Assembly: GCF_013602415.1 (NCBI RefSeq)
Contig: NZ_WPAG02000002.1
Location: 2,421,480 to 2,485,479, forward strand
Direction: 5' to 3'
Length of the DNA stretch: 64,000 bases
Source: Rhodococcus sp. B50
Lineage (GTDB): Bacteria; Actinomycetota; Actinomycetes; Mycobacteriales; Mycobacteriaceae
Position numbers and translations under genes: made by a program. Below the pieces are notes generated by a model, which saw only the letters and a list, made by a program, of their open reading frames with translations, did not search any database and was not told the origin of the DNA. Below, in pieces: positions 1-9,944 of this stretch. Each line of letters begins with the position of its first letter. Within the stretch, counting starts at the first letter, position 1.

Positions 1-1178
1 TCGGTGAGTTCGAAGCCGGCCTCGGCGCTCAGGCGCGCGAGGGTGTCCAGACCGGGCCACGGCCGCTCGGGGTTGACGTGGTCGGGGGTCAACGGCGAGA
101 CACCGCCCCAGTCGTCGACACCCGCGCCGAGCAGCGCGCGGCATTCGTCCGGCGACACGAGGTTCGGCGGTGCCTGGATGCGCATGCCCGGTCCGAGGAC
201 GAGTCGCGCGACGGCGATCGCGGCGAGGAACTCGTCGAGCTCCGCATCGTCGTGCTCACGCATCGCGGTGTCGTCCTTGGCACGGAAGTTCTGGACGATC
301 ACTTCCTGGATGTGACCGAACGCCTTGTGCGACTTGCGGATCGCGTGGATCGATTCGGCACGCTCGGTGAAGTCCTCACCGATCCCGACGAGGATGCCCG
401 TGGTGAACGGCACCGCGAGACGTCCCGCGTCGGTCAGCACCCGCAGTCGCACCGCCGGATCCTTGTCGGGGCTGCCGTAGTGGCACTGCCCCTTCTCGGT
501 GAACAACCGTTCGGAGGTCGTCTCGAGCATCATGCCCATCGACGGGGCGACCGGCTTCAGCCGCGAGATCTCGGCCCAGCTCATCACCCCGGGATTGAGG
601 TGCGGCAGCAGTCCGGTCTCCTCGAGGACGCGGATCGCCATCGCCCGCACGTAGTCGAGGGTCGAGTCGTATCCGCGCTCGTCGAGCCACTGCTTCGCTT
701 CGGGCCACCGGTCCTCGGGCCGGTCGCCGAGCGTGAACAGGGCCTCCTTGCACCCCAGTTCGGCCCCCTGACGGGCGATCTCGAGGATCTCGTCGGGTTC
801 GAGGTACATGCCGCGCCCCTCGGCGCGGAGCTTGCCGGGGACCGTGACGAAGGTGCAGTAGTGGCATCGATCCCGGCACAACCGGGTGATGGGCACGAAC
901 ACCTTGCGCGAGTAGGTGACCGTACCGGGACGCCCTTCGGCGAGAAGCCCGGCGTCGCGCACCCGCGCCGCCGACGCACAGAGATCCTCGAGATCGGCCC
1001 CCCGGGCCTGCAGCAGGACTGCCGCTTCGTCGACGTTCAGTGCGACCCCGTCGCGTGCCCGGCGCAGCGCACGACGCATTCCCGAGGGTGCCGCCGTGGA
1101 TCGGGACGCGGCGCCGGGACGCACGGTGGGGATCGGGAGCATCGCGGACTGCGGGGTGTCGTCTGCGGAATCGGTCAT
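1..1178 (-). CDS. fbiC: FO synthase FbiC, N-terminal (CofG) half, cut by window edge
   Basis: Makes 7,8-didemethyl-8-hydroxy-5-deazariboflavin, the deazaflavin chromophore of coenzyme F420, by radical SAM chemistry. About 392 residues are visible and the frame is open at position 1. The [4Fe-4S]/SAM motif CRDRCHYC (CX3CX2C) lies at about residues 101-108, which places this in the CofG half of the two-domain actinobacterial enzyme (about 850 aa); the CofH half should lie left of the window. ATG at 1178 is chosen; an in-frame ATG 12 bases upstream is possible. The gene sits on the same strand as mshB, as in mycobacteria. Confidence 0.93.
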   Translation of the reverse strand, partial: MTDSADDTPQSAMLPIPTVRPGAASRSTAAPSGMRRALRRARDGVALNVDEAAVLLQARGADLEDLCASAARVRDAGLLAEGRPGTVTYSRKVFVPITRLCRDRCHYCTFVTVPGKLRAEGRGMYLEPDEILEIARQGAELGCKEALFTLGDRPEDRWPEAKQWLDERGYDSTLDYVRAMAIRVLEETGLLPHLNPGVMSWAEISRLKPVAPSMGMMLETTSERLFTEKGQCHYGSPDKDPAVRLRVLTDAGRLAVPFTTGILVGIGEDFTERAESIHAIRKSHKAFGHIQEVIVQNFRAKDDTAMREHDDAELDEFLAAIAVARLVLGPGMRIQAPPNLVSPDECRALLGAGVDDWGGVSPLTPDHVNPERPWPGLDTLARLSAEAGFELT

Positions 1179-1223
1179 GCGCCCGATCATGCGCCTACGC
1201 GCACCCCCATGCCACCTCGGGGT

Positions 1224-1421
1224 CTATTCGTGCGGGTAGTCGTCGTCCACGGGGATCTCGCGGTTCTGCTCGTAGGTGTCGGCGGGGTCCGCCTCCAGCG
1301 GCACGCTCGAGGGCAGATCGTCGGCAGGATCGTCGTAGACGGGAGTGGCCTGCTCGAGCCGGTCGGCCTCGGAATCGTTGTCGGACTGGATCTCGATGCC
1401 GAGCGCATTCGACTCTGTCAT
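1224..1421 (-). CDS. small acidic conserved protein, unknown function
   Basis: A 65-residue, strongly acidic protein rich in Asp, Glu and Pro, with no cysteines, signal peptide or membrane segment. A very good ribosome binding site (GAGGAGGAG) lies about 6 bases before ATG, and codon third positions are almost all G or C, so it looks like a real gene. It is probably intrinsically disordered. It lies just upstream of fbiC on the same strand and could be co-transcribed. I do not recognise a family. Confidence 0.75.
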   Translation of the reverse strand: MTESNALGIEIQSDNDSEADRLEQATPVYDDPADDLPSSVPLEADPADTYEQNREIPVDDDYPHE

Positions 1422-1444
1422 TGCGATCTCCTCCTCTGAACGGA

Positions 1445-1467
1445 CCGATCCGCACTCGTCGGATCGG
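1445..1467. promoter_or_regulatory. inverted repeat in the divergent promoter region
   Basis: CCGATCCG and CGGATCGG form 8-bp perfect arms around 7 bases, between the small acidic protein (minus) and the PH-domain operon (plus). It could be an operator for either; nothing else supports a function. Confidence 0.25.
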
Positions 1468-1543
1468 GCGAGTCCGGCCGGGTTCTACGGATCCCAGCCT
1501 AGCGTGGAACCGGACACCGGTCCCGGTGGAGCAGGAGGCGTGG

Positions 1544-2098
1544 GTGGAGGACGACGAGGTGGCGGTCGAGGGTGCATCGGCGGGGCCGACCGACGGTGCG
1601 CGGTCGGAGGCGCGCGTGGTCATGAGGGAACCCTCGTGGCGGCCGAGCCCGAAGGCCCGTGTGCTGTGGGCCGTGAGTGCTGCACTGATGTGGATGCCGC
1701 TCGTCGTCGCGCAGGTCGTGTGGGTGCTCGTCGCACCCGTGGGGGCCGGATGGCACATCGCCGCGGCGGCAGCGACCGTCATCCTCGGCGGACTGCACGT
1801 CGCGGTGGTGCCGGCCTGGCGTTTCCGTGTCCATCGCTGGGAGATGGACGACACGGCGGTCTACACCCGTTCGGGCTGGTGGACGCAGGAACACCGCATC
1901 GCGCCGATCTCGCGGATCCAGACCGTCGATACCGAACGGGGCCCGCTCGACCGTTGGCTCGATCTGACCACCGTCACCGTCACCACCGCGTCCGCGGCAG
2001 GTGCGGTGGAGATCGTCGGGCTCGACAGCCGGGTCGCCGACGAGACCGTCGCTCGCCTGACCGCGCTCGCGGCCCGCTCCGAGACGGACGCGACATGA
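1544..2098 (+). CDS. bacterial PH-domain (bPH2/DUF304) membrane protein, YdbS-like
   Basis: 184 residues: a charged N-terminus, two hydrophobic segments at about residues 45-90, then a bPH2 domain with the typical run from HRWEMDD through GWWTQEHRIAPISRIQTVD. The family is membrane-bound, often encoded as a YdbS/YdbT pair, of unknown biochemical role. GTG at 1544 is chosen because AGGAGG lies 5 bases upstream; a GTG five codons further in is also possible. The stop overlaps the next start (ATGA), so the two genes are translationally coupled. Confidence 0.85.
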   Translation: MEDDEVAVEGASAGPTDGARSEARVVMREPSWRPSPKARVLWAVSAALMWMPLVVAQVVWVLVAPVGAGWHIAAAAATVILGGLHVAVVPAWRFRVHRWEMDDTAVYTRSGWWTQEHRIAPISRIQTVDTERGPLDRWLDLTTVTVTTASAAGAVEIVGLDSRVADETVARLTALAARSETDAT

Positions 2099-3618
2099 AC
2101 GACACCGCCGCGCCCGCGGCCGAGACGGACGAGCAGGTGCCGTGGTCGCGCCTGGACCGCAGGATGTTGCTCATCCATCCGATCGAGGAGATCCTGCGCC
2201 TGCTGCCCGTGCTCGCCGGATCGTTCGTCATCGGCACCACCAGCGGAAATCCGGGGTGGGGGCTGGTGGCGACGGGCGTGCTCGTGCTGGTCGGATTGCT
2301 GCGCTGGTTCACCACCACCTACCGCGTCGGGCCCGTGCACGTCGAACTCCGCCGCGGCCTGCTGCAGCGACGCGAGTTGTCGATCCCCCGCAGTCGCATC
2401 CGCTCGGTGGACGTCGAACAGCGCCTCCTGCACCGCGTCCTCGGCCTGGCCGTCGTGAAGATCGGTACCGGGCAGAGCGGAGGTGCCGACCGCAACCGGT
2501 TCGAACTCAACGGGCTCCCGATCGCCGCCGTCCCCGAACTGCGTGCCGTTCTCCTGACCGGCGGGGAGCAGGGTGCCGCGCCGTCCGAGCTGTCCGAGCC
2601 GATGCCTGTGTCCGCAGTCCCGACCGAGCGGCAGCTGGCGCGGTTCGATCCGGGTTGGGTGCGTTACGCCCCCTTCTCCACCACGGGACTGCTCGCCGTC
2701 GCAGCGATCGCCGGTGCCGCCTTCCAGTTCGGACTAGGCCGGTGGATCGCCGAGTCGCAGGTCGTCCGCCGCGCGGTCGAGGCCGCGGAGGATCTGGGAC
2801 TGGTGGTCGCGCTGGTGATCCTCGTCCTGGTGGTCGTTCTGGTCGCCAGTCCGGCCGCGTGCGTGCGCTACCTGATGGTCTACGGCGACCTGCGCGTCAC
2901 CGACGACGACCGGGTCCTGCGCATCGCGCACGGCCTGCTCACGACCCGTCACACCACCCTGGACCGGGCGCGGCTGCGCGGTGTCGCACTGCGCGAACCG
3001 CTGGCACTGCGACTGGTCGGCGCCGCGCGGCTCGACGCCGTCATGACGGGCAGGACGGCGCAGCAGGGTGGTTCGTCGCTGGTCCTGCCGTCGGCGCCGG
3101 ACGGGGAGGTCCGGCGGGTCGCGGCCGAGGTGCTCACCCAGCGGCTACCGCTCGATGCGCCGCTGCGCAGTCACGGTCCCCGAGCCCGTCGTCGCCGCTA
3201 CGTGCGGACGTTGTGGCCGGTGGGTGTCGTGGTGGTCGTGGGGCTCGCCGCCCTCACCGTCACCGAGCGGCGCGTGCCCGTACCGGTGCTCGTCACGGTG
3301 ATCGTGCTGCTGGTCGCGGGGGCGTGCGCACTGGCGCAGGACCGCTACCGGGGTCTCGGCCACGCCGTCGTCGACGGTCATCTCGTCGCCCGCAGCGGCT
3401 CGATCGACCGGCAGCGCATCTGCCTCGACGCGGACGGTGTGATCGGATGGACGGTGCGGCAGACCTTCTTCCAGCGCCGGGCCGGTCTCGCGACCGTCGT
3501 CGCGGCGACTCCGGCGGGCTCGGGCCGTTACGAGGTGATCGACATCCCGGTGGACGAGGCATGGGCCCTGGTTCAGGAGGTCACACCGGGTATGGGGGAA
3601 GGATGGATCGAGACATGA
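2095..3618 (+). CDS. bacterial PH-domain (bPH2/DUF304) membrane protein, YdbT-like
   Basis: 507 residues with several hydrophobic pairs and repeated bPH2 domains, one clear copy near residues 70-140 (IPRSRIRSVDVEQRLLHRVLG). This is the larger partner of the preceding gene; the pair matches the YdbS/YdbT organisation of Gram-positive bacteria. Start and upstream stop overlap by 4 bases. Function is unknown; membrane-associated scaffolding or stress roles have been proposed for the family. Confidence 0.85.
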   Translation: MNDTAAPAAETDEQVPWSRLDRRMLLIHPIEEILRLLPVLAGSFVIGTTSGNPGWGLVATGVLVLVGLLRWFTTTYRVGPVHVELRRGLLQRRELSIPRSRIRSVDVEQRLLHRVLGLAVVKIGTGQSGGADRNRFELNGLPIAAVPELRAVLLTGGEQGAAPSELSEPMPVSAVPTERQLARFDPGWVRYAPFSTTGLLAVAAIAGAAFQFGLGRWIAESQVVRRAVEAAEDLGLVVALVILVLVVVLVASPAACVRYLMVYGDLRVTDDDRVLRIAHGLLTTRHTTLDRARLRGVALREPLALRLVGAARLDAVMTGRTAQQGGSSLVLPSAPDGEVRRVAAEVLTQRLPLDAPLRSHGPRARRRRYVRTLWPVGVVVVVGLAALTVTERRVPVPVLVTVIVLLVAGACALAQDRYRGLGHAVVDGHLVARSGSIDRQRICLDADGVIGWTVRQTFFQRRAGLATVVAATPAGSGRYEVIDIPVDEAWALVQEVTPGMGEGWIET

Positions 3619-4373
3619 CACCCTCCTCGGGCCGAGGACCGTTGCGCGGCACTCCTCCCGCGACGCTGGCCGAACTCGATGACGTGCTCGTCGACTGCCG
3701 CGCCTGTCCGCGGCTGGTCGCGTGGCGCGAGCAGGTCGCGCGGGAGAAACGAGCGGCATTCCGCGACGAGGAGTACTGGGGCCGGCCCGTCCCGGGATTC
3801 GGGCCGGCCGATGCATCCCTGCTGATCGTCGGGCTGGCGCCCGCCGCGCACGGCGGGAATCGCACGGGACGGATGTTCACGGGCGACCGGTCGGGCGACG
3901 TGCTGTATGCGGCCCTGTACGACGCGGGGCTCGCGTCGCAGCCGACCGCGACGCACATCGGCGACGGCCTCGAACTGTTCGGCACGCGCATCACGTCACC
4001 GGTGCACTGCGCGCCGCCGGCCAATCGCCCCACCGTCGTGGAACGCGACACCTGCCGGCACTGGCTGGAACAGGAGCTCGACCTGCTCTCCCCCACCCTG
4101 CGGTCGGTCGTCGTCCTCGGCGGTTTCGGATGGCAGGCGCTACTGCCCGTCCTGTCGGCTGCGGGGTGGACGATCCCCGTTCCCCGTCCGAAGTTCGGGC
4201 ACGGTGCGCACGCGCTGCTGGCTCCGACCGCGGCGCGGGAACGTCCGCTGCACCTGTTCGGTTGCTATCACGTCAGCCAGCAGAACACCTTCACCGGCCG
4301 GTTGACGCAGGAGATGGTGACCGACGTACTCAGGGACGCGGCCCGGGCTGCGTCGCTCCTACCGCCTGGGTAG
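3615..4373 (+). CDS. uracil-DNA glycosylase, family 5 (UdgB-type)
   Basis: 252 residues. Excises uracil and other deaminated bases from DNA. Evidence: an N-terminal CXXC (CRAC, about residue 29) for the Fe-S cluster, the GLAPAAHGGNRTGRMFTGD motif near residue 70 and the C-terminal HVSQQNTFTGRLT motif, both characteristic of the Fe-S family 4/5 enzymes. ATG at 3615 overlaps the upstream stop (ATGA); an in-frame ATG at 3603 sits too close to the GGGGGAAGG site. The 3' end overlaps the convergent gene by 44 bp. Confidence 0.9.
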   Translation: MTPSSGRGPLRGTPPATLAELDDVLVDCRACPRLVAWREQVAREKRAAFRDEEYWGRPVPGFGPADASLLIVGLAPAAHGGNRTGRMFTGDRSGDVLYAALYDAGLASQPTATHIGDGLELFGTRITSPVHCAPPANRPTVVERDTCRHWLEQELDLLSPTLRSVVVLGGFGWQALLPVLSAAGWTIPVPRPKFGHGAHALLAPTAARERPLHLFGCYHVSQQNTFTGRLTQEMVTDVLRDAARAASLLPPG

Positions 4374-4788
4374 CTTCTACCGCTCGGGTGATCTCTTTGA
4401 TGCGGGCCGAGAACAGGTAGCCGCCGGCCGGGGCGAGCGCCGCCACCGGCAACAGCAGGGTCCGCCAGTCGCCGATTGCGAGCTGATCGCCACCCGGCCC
4501 GCCCACGAGGCAGACGAGAAAGACGACGGCCCACGCCACCAGCGGCAGGGTCGCGGTGCGCAGGGAACCGGTCTCGGCGCGGACGGCCACCACCAGGAGC
4601 AGGTTCGCGAGTCCGGCCAGCAGGATCGTGATCGGGAAGGGCACCCCGGCGATGTACAGACCGAGGTAGAAGACCGACAACAGGGCGCACAGCGCCCCAT
4701 CGAGCACGAGCAGCGCGACGAGGCCCCGGCGTGGCCGGACGTCCGCCGGTGACTCGAGGGGTGCAGCGGTTGCTGGATCGACCGTCAT
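4330..4788 (-). CDS. conserved four-helix membrane protein (position of Rv1171)
   Basis: 152 residues with about four hydrophobic segments (near 25-50, 55-70, 80-100 and 110-125) and a polar, Pro/Arg-rich C-terminus. I do not recognise a functional family. Its place downstream of mshB and before fbiC matches the small membrane protein gene Rv1171 of M. tuberculosis, an inference from gene order. The 3' end runs 44 bp into the convergent uracil glycosylase gene. Confidence 0.75.
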   Translation of the reverse strand: MTVDPATAAPLESPADVRPRRGLVALLVLDGALCALLSVFYLGLYIAGVPFPITILLAGLANLLLVVAVRAETGSLRTATLPLVAWAVVFLVCLVGGPGGDQLAIGDWRTLLLPVAALAPAGGYLFSARIKEITRAVEATQAVGATQPGPRP

Positions 4789-4865
4789 GCTTCGATGGTG
4801 CGCTACCGGACGGGCGCGAACGCAACCGGGGTCTGCGGAACCGCCCGTCGCTCACCTACGGGGCG

Positions 4866-5024
4866 TCAGGGAACCGGCGGGTATCCGAGCATGGTGAGCA
4901 GGGCGCTCTGCTGGTCGACGAAGGCGTACAACGCGTGCCAGTAGTCGGCCCTGATCTCGTCGGCGTAGGGCCTCAGCGAGTCCACGAACGCGACGATCTG
5001 GTTCTGGACGGACCAGTTGTACAT
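4866..5024 (-). CDS. 52-residue small protein, unknown
   Basis: A short open frame beginning MYNWSVQNQIV and ending LGYPPVP. AGGGGG lies 6 bases before ATG, and almost every codon ends in G or C, as expected for a translated gene in this genome. It is rich in Trp/Tyr, has no membrane segment and is predicted mostly helical. It sits between mshB and the membrane protein gene on the same strand, so is probably in the mshB transcript. No family recognised. Confidence 0.65.
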   Translation of the reverse strand: MYNWSVQNQIVAFVDSLRPYADEIRADYWHALYAFVDQQSALLTMLGYPPVP

Positions 5025-5111
5025 CGACAACCCCCTGCACGGTATGTGTCTGCGTGACGTGAGGACGGGTGACCTGCGCCACTGCCGACCTCACTGATGA
5101 CGCAGATCACA

Positions 5112-6017
5112 CTAACCGATGCCGGAGAAGAGGTCGTCCTCTCGTCCCGTGGGGTCGGTGAGGCCGAGCCGACCGCGAACGAGCACGAAGTGCTCGTGGT
5201 CGAGGACGGGCTGGGCGACGAGGTTGGACAGCACGAACTGCTCGCCGTCCGGCGCGACCAGCACCTGGGTCGCGTGCGCCGCCATCGCGGTTCGCTTCGC
5301 GTCCAGCACCGAACGGACGTCGACGACGGTGGTGACCTCGTCGTCGGGCACGCTCGGCAGTTCGCCCGACTCAGGGCGGCGCCATCCTTCGGGCAGCGAG
5401 CCCATGGCCGCGACGCCGCGTTCGAGTGCGGACCGTTCGGTGACGGTCCAGTAGACCTTCGCGGGAGTCCAGGCCGCACCGGCGGACGGGTAGTCCTCGG
5501 TTCCCGCCGCCTCGACGGCCGCGGTCACCCGTTCGTGTACCGCGATGTGGTCGGGATGGCCGTAGCCGCCGTAGGGGTCGTAGGTGACGACCACGTGAGG
5601 ACGCGTCTCCCGGATCGCCGTGACGAGCGCCTCGACCGCCTCGTCGCGATCGGCGTTGACCCAGGCGCGGGGATTGTCGGCGGAAGGGGTGCCCGCCATC
5701 CCCGAGTCGCGCCAGTGCCCGGCACCGCCCAGGAACCGGGGACGATCGACGCCGAGGGCGCCGAGCGCCCGCGTGAGTTCGAGGATGCGGTAGCCGCCGA
5801 GCTGATCGGCACGATCCGCAGTGAGCTGGGCCCACTCGTCGCCGATCACTTCACCTTCCTCACCGAGCGTGCAGGTCACGACGGTGACCTCGGCGCCTTC
5901 GGCGACGTACCGGGCGATGGTGCCGCCGGTGGTGAGAGTTTCGTCGTCGGGATGTGCGTGGACGAGCAGAAGTCGGCGATCCGCATCGTTGGGGACGGCC
6001 CCCGGAGTGTCGGTCAC
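5112..6017 (-). CDS. mshB: GlcNAc-Ins deacetylase MshB (mycothiol biosynthesis)
   Basis: 301 residues. Zn-dependent deacetylase converting GlcNAc-inositol to GlcN-inositol, the second committed stage of mycothiol synthesis. The PIG-L fold motifs are present: AHPDDE near residue 21 (zinc ligands His22, Asp25; Asp24 as general base) and GHPDH with His157 as the third ligand. GTG start overlaps the lpqW stop (GTGA), so it is coupled to lpqW. Gene order typA-lpqW-mshB supports orthology rather than the paralogue mca. Confidence 0.93.
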   Translation of the reverse strand: MTDTPGAVPNDADRRLLLVHAHPDDETLTTGGTIARYVAEGAEVTVVTCTLGEEGEVIGDEWAQLTADRADQLGGYRILELTRALGALGVDRPRFLGGAGHWRDSGMAGTPSADNPRAWVNADRDEAVEALVTAIRETRPHVVVTYDPYGGYGHPDHIAVHERVTAAVEAAGTEDYPSAGAAWTPAKVYWTVTERSALERGVAAMGSLPEGWRRPESGELPSVPDDEVTTVVDVRSVLDAKRTAMAAHATQVLVAPDGEQFVLSNLVAQPVLDHEHFVLVRGRLGLTDPTGREDDLFSGIG

Positions 6018-7978
6018 GGTGTGGTCCTTCCCCACAGATGGGCGTCGCCGAGAATACCGGTGGCGACAGCGGCTGTCAGCGAGACGTTCTCGACACCCGG
6101 ACCGGCAGCGACGACGGCCCTGTCCTGCAGGATCGGCAGGTTCACCGCGAGATCCCACAGCCTCGGCTGTGCGTCGGCGACGACGTCCGCCGGATCGGCG
6201 GCGCCGTTCAGAGCGGCCAGCAGATCCGGTTCGAGGCCCGGATCGCATGCGCCCGAGAGGTTGCTCGGAGCCTCGAGCTGCGCTGCGACGGCGTCCTCGC
6301 GTTCCTCCACGTCGTCCTCGTCGAGTGTGGTGGTCGGAGGATCCGACGGGGTTCCGCCCGGTGGCCGTGTCGCCTCCGGGGCGGCGGGTGCGGGCGTCGG
6401 CGGGAGGTCCTCCCCCGCCGCGGTGGGTGCTGCGGCCACCGGTACGCATCCGAACCGGGACAGCGCTGCCGTGGCGGGATCGCCTCCGGCGCGCATCCAG
6501 CCGACGATCGCGTGCACGCTGCCCTCGACGAGAGCCTCGCCGTACAGCTCGTCCGGGGGCAGTTCGTCGACCGACGCGTCGATCCCGGCGCTGCGCCACA
6601 GGTCGACGGCGGTGCGTGCGACGGCCCGCGCGGTCTCGTCTCCCTCCGGCACGCCCAGCACCAGCGTCAACGGCTCCCCGTTCCGGGCCAGGGCGCCCTC
6701 GGGCAACGCCGCAGCACCCGCCCGCGTCAGCTCGGGAGCCCCGCTCGTCGGCGATGCGGACGTCGTGGTCTCGGGTGTGGCAGGCGCGGCCGGATCTGCG
6801 GGTGCCGGGAGCTCAGCGGGTGGGACCGGCAGATATCCGGCCTCGGCGAGTCGGCCGAGGGCCTCCTCCCGGGGCAGTCGCGGCGGCATCGTGTCGGCGT
6901 AGCCCGGATCGGACGGCGCGAGAACCTGAGCACGGGCGCGCACCATCTCGGTGCTGTCACCGGTGGCGACGAGCCCGAGCAGGTCGGGATCGAGCAGGTC
7001 GAGCACGCCTCGCCGGACCCTCGGATCGGCGAGTTCGGCGGTGCGGGTGTTGAGGGTCAGGTCGAGTGTGCGCGGCTGGAGCTGAACACCGGTGCGCACG
7101 CCCGGCACGGCGGCGAGCTGCGCTTCCAGGGCGACGCCGCCCGCGCTCTGGACCACCTGGGCGTCGTCGCTGCGCACGGATTCGGTCACCTGGGCATCGG
7201 TGCCGGCGCGGCGCATCAGCAGTTCGTCGGGTCCGGCCGGGGTGGCCCAGAACCGGTCGTTGCGTTCGAGCAGGACTTCGGCGCGCCCGCGATCGACGTT
7301 GTCGACCTGGAACCGCCCACCGGACACGGGGATCGTCTCGGACAGCCCGGTGGAGAATCCACCCGGTGTGTCCTTCACCAGGTGGGCGGGCAGCAGATCG
7401 GTGAACAGTTCGCGCCACGCGGGATACGGCTCGCGCAGCGTGACGGTGACGGTCTTGCCTCCGCCCGACGACCGGATGTCATCGATGAGCCGGTAACCGG
7501 CAGGGTCGACCACGCCGACCTGGGTGATCATCTGCTGCCACAGATACCGGAAGTCCTCGGCGGCGATCGGCGCACCGTCCGACCACTGGGCCTCGTCGCG
7601 CAGGCGGTAGGTGATTGTGAACGGAGCCTCGTCGGTGACCTCGGCGGACAGGAGCAGCGAGTCGTCGGGAACCAGCAGCGTCGCCGCGGGATTCTCCGGA
7701 TCGGGCACGGCCCGGAAGGCACTGGGGAGCACGAGTTCGGCGACCGCGTTGGCGACCGGCGACTGATCTGCGAGCAGATGCGGGTTGAAGCCCGAGCCGA
7801 CCTCGTCGATCGCGACCACCACCGTGCTGCGCTGCGGTGCGGGAGCGGGAGTCGTGGTGGGCTCCGCTTGTTCGATCGGCGGAGGCGGGTCGGCGGTGCA
7901 GGCCGTCAGGACCAGCGCAGCCACGGCCATGCCTGCCGTCGCCCCGATCAGTCGGCGACGAGCGCGCGTACGCGACAC
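6014..7978 (-). CDS. lpqW: lipoprotein LpqW, OppA-like, PIM/LAM pathway regulator
   Basis: 654 residues. Signal peptide with Arg-rich start and lipobox LTAC (lipidated Cys near residue 28), then a family-5 extracellular solute-binding (peptide-binding-like) fold. A long Pro/Ala/Thr-rich acidic insertion occupies the second half. In mycobacteria LpqW controls the branch between polar PIMs and lipomannan/lipoarabinomannan rather than peptide import; pimE is encoded 3 kb away. GTG start has GGAAGGAG 5 bases upstream. Identification rests on fold plus synteny; a plain oligopeptide-binding protein is the alternative. Confidence 0.85.
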   Translation of the reverse strand: MSRTRARRRLIGATAGMAVAALVLTACTADPPPPIEQAEPTTTPAPAPQRSTVVVAIDEVGSGFNPHLLADQSPVANAVAELVLPSAFRAVPDPENPAATLLVPDDSLLLSAEVTDEAPFTITYRLRDEAQWSDGAPIAAEDFRYLWQQMITQVGVVDPAGYRLIDDIRSSGGGKTVTVTLREPYPAWRELFTDLLPAHLVKDTPGGFSTGLSETIPVSGGRFQVDNVDRGRAEVLLERNDRFWATPAGPDELLMRRAGTDAQVTESVRSDDAQVVQSAGGVALEAQLAAVPGVRTGVQLQPRTLDLTLNTRTAELADPRVRRGVLDLLDPDLLGLVATGDSTEMVRARAQVLAPSDPGYADTMPPRLPREEALGRLAEAGYLPVPPAELPAPADPAAPATPETTTSASPTSGAPELTRAGAAALPEGALARNGEPLTLVLGVPEGDETARAVARTAVDLWRSAGIDASVDELPPDELYGEALVEGSVHAIVGWMRAGGDPATAALSRFGCVPVAAAPTAAGEDLPPTPAPAAPEATRPPGGTPSDPPTTTLDEDDVEEREDAVAAQLEAPSNLSGACDPGLEPDLLAALNGAADPADVVADAQPRLWDLAVNLPILQDRAVVAAGPGVENVSLTAAVATGILGDAHLWGRTTP

Positions 7979-8057
7979 TCGGGCTCCTTCCGTGAGGCAG
8001 GTGGTACGTGGGTGGCCCCGGCCAGCATGCGCTCGCCGGGGCCACCCCACACCTGGA

Positions 8058-9944
8058 CTACTTGTTGCGGGCCTTCTCACGGGACCGTGCGCGGGCCCGG
8101 TCGGTCTGCGACAGGTGCAGCTTGCGCACCCGCACGATCTCCGGGGTGACCTCGACGCACTCGTCGGCCGCACAGAACTCCATGGCCGCCTCGAGGGTGA
8201 GCTCGATGGGCTTGGCGAGCGTCTCCATCACATCGGCGGTGGAGGAGCGCATGTTGGTGAGCTTCTTCTCGCGGGTGACGTTGATGTCGAGGTCCTCGGC
8301 GCGCGGGTTGATGCCGACGACGTGGCCCTCGTAGGTGTCGCTGCCCGGCTCGACGAAGAACGTGCCACGGTCGGCGAGCTGGATCATCGCGAACGGGGTG
8401 ACCGAACCCGCGCGGTCGGACACGAGCGAACCGGTGTGGCGCGCGCGGATCTCGCCCGCCCACGGCGCGTAGCCGTGGAAGACGGCGTTGGCGATGCCGG
8501 TGCCGCGGGTCTCGGTGAGGAAGTCGGTGCGGAACCCGATGAGGCCGCGCGACGGCACGATGAACTCCATACGGACCCAGCCGGTTCCGTGATTGGTCAT
8601 CTGGACCATCTTGCCCTTGCGCGCTGCGAGCAGCTGGGTGATCGAGCCGAGATACTCCTCGGGCGAGTCGATGGTCAGCTCCTCGTAGGGCTCGTGCACC
8701 TTGCCGTCGACCTGCTTGGTGACCACCTGGGGCTTGCCCACGGTGAGCTCGAAGCCTTCGCGGCGCATCTGCTCGACGAGGATCGCGAGAGCGAGTTCGC
8801 CTCGGCCCTGGACCTCCCACGCATCGGGTCGGCCGATGTCGAGCACACGCAGCGACACGTTGCCGACGAGCTCGGAGTCGAGGCGCGACTTGACCATGCG
8901 CGCGGTGAGCTTGTGGCCCTGCGCCCGGCCGACCAGCGGCGAGGTGTTGGTGCCGATGGTCACCGAGATCGCCGGCTCGTCGACGGTGATGCGCGGCAAC
9001 GCGACCGGGTTCTCCGCGTCGGCGAGGGTGTCACCGATCATGATCTCGGGGATGCCGGCGACGGCGACGATGTCGCCTGCGACCGCGACGTCGCCGGGCT
9101 GCCGCTCGACACCGACGGTCTTGAGCAGCTCGGTGATCTTGACGTTCTTGACCCCGTCGGCGTGCATCCACGCAACGGTCTGGCCCTTGCGCAGCTGACC
9201 CTGGTGGATGCGCAGCAGCGCGAGACGTCCGAGGAACTCGGAGGCGTCGAGGTTGGTGACGTGTGCCTGCAGCGGGGCCGACGCGTCACCCTTGGGTGCG
9301 GGGATGCACTCCATGAGGACTTCGAAGAGCTCGTCGAGGTTCTCCGCGTCGGGGACCTGCCCGTTCTCGGGCTGCTTCCGCGACGCCTTGCCCTCGCGGC
9401 CGGAGGCGTAGAGGACCGGCAGTTCGAGTGCGAGTTCGGCCGCCTCGGCAGCTTCGTCGTCGAGGTCGGATGCAAGGTCGAGCAGCAGGGTCTGGCTCTC
9501 CTCGACGACCTCGGCGATACGCGCGTCGGGACGGTCCGTCTTGTTGACGACGAGGATCACGGGCAGCGAGGCAGCAAGAGCCTTACGCAACACGAAGCGC
9601 GTCTGCGGCAGCGGTCCCTCGGAGGAGTCGATGAGCAGGACGACACCGTCGACCATGGACAGGCCGCGCTCGACCTCACCACCGAAGTCGGCGTGGCCGG
9701 GGGTGTCGATGACGTTGATGACCGTGACGGTGCCGTCGGCGTTGTGGCGGTGCACGGCGGTGTTCTTCGCGAGAATGGTGATGCCCTTCTCGCGTTCGAG
9801 GTCTCCCGAGTCCATGACACGGTCGACGAGTTCCGCACGTTCGGCGAACGCGCCCGACTGGCGCAACATGGCGTCGACGAGAGTGGTCTTTCCGTGGTCG
9901 ACGTGCGCCACGATGGCGACGTTCCGAAAATCTGCGGTGCTCAC
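8058..9944 (-). CDS. typA: ribosome-associated translational GTPase TypA/BipA
   Basis: 628 residues. P-loop AHVDHGKTT near residue 13, switch I REKGITI, G3 DTPGH and G4 NKTD, then EF-G-like domains II, III and V and the TypA-specific C-terminal domain. Associates with ribosomes and supports 50S assembly under stress or low temperature. GTG at 9944 is chosen: AGGAGAG lies 7 bases upstream and the protein starts STADFRNVAIVAHVDHG as in homologues. First gene of the typA-lpqW-mshB set. Confidence 0.95.
   Translation of the reverse strand: MSTADFRNVAIVAHVDHGKTTLVDAMLRQSGAFAERAELVDRVMDSGDLEREKGITILAKNTAVHRHNADGTVTVINVIDTPGHADFGGEVERGLSMVDGVVLLIDSSEGPLPQTRFVLRKALAASLPVILVVNKTDRPDARIAEVVEESQTLLLDLASDLDDEAAEAAELALELPVLYASGREGKASRKQPENGQVPDAENLDELFEVLMECIPAPKGDASAPLQAHVTNLDASEFLGRLALLRIHQGQLRKGQTVAWMHADGVKNVKITELLKTVGVERQPGDVAVAGDIVAVAGIPEIMIGDTLADAENPVALPRITVDEPAISVTIGTNTSPLVGRAQGHKLTARMVKSRLDSELVGNVSLRVLDIGRPDAWEVQGRGELALAILVEQMRREGFELTVGKPQVVTKQVDGKVHEPYEELTIDSPEEYLGSITQLLAARKGKMVQMTNHGTGWVRMEFIVPSRGLIGFRTDFLTETRGTGIANAVFHGYAPWAGEIRARHTGSLVSDRAGSVTPFAMIQLADRGTFFVEPGSDTYEGHVVGINPRAEDLDINVTREKKLTNMRSSTADVMETLAKPIELTLEAAMEFCAADECVEVTPEIVRVRKLHLSQTDRARARSREKARNK

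Noticed and set aside
4852-5094. 80-codon minus-strand frame overlapping the small gene at 4866-5024
   Set aside because: Poor codon pattern, rich in Arg, no RBS; the other frame has RBS and typical third positions.
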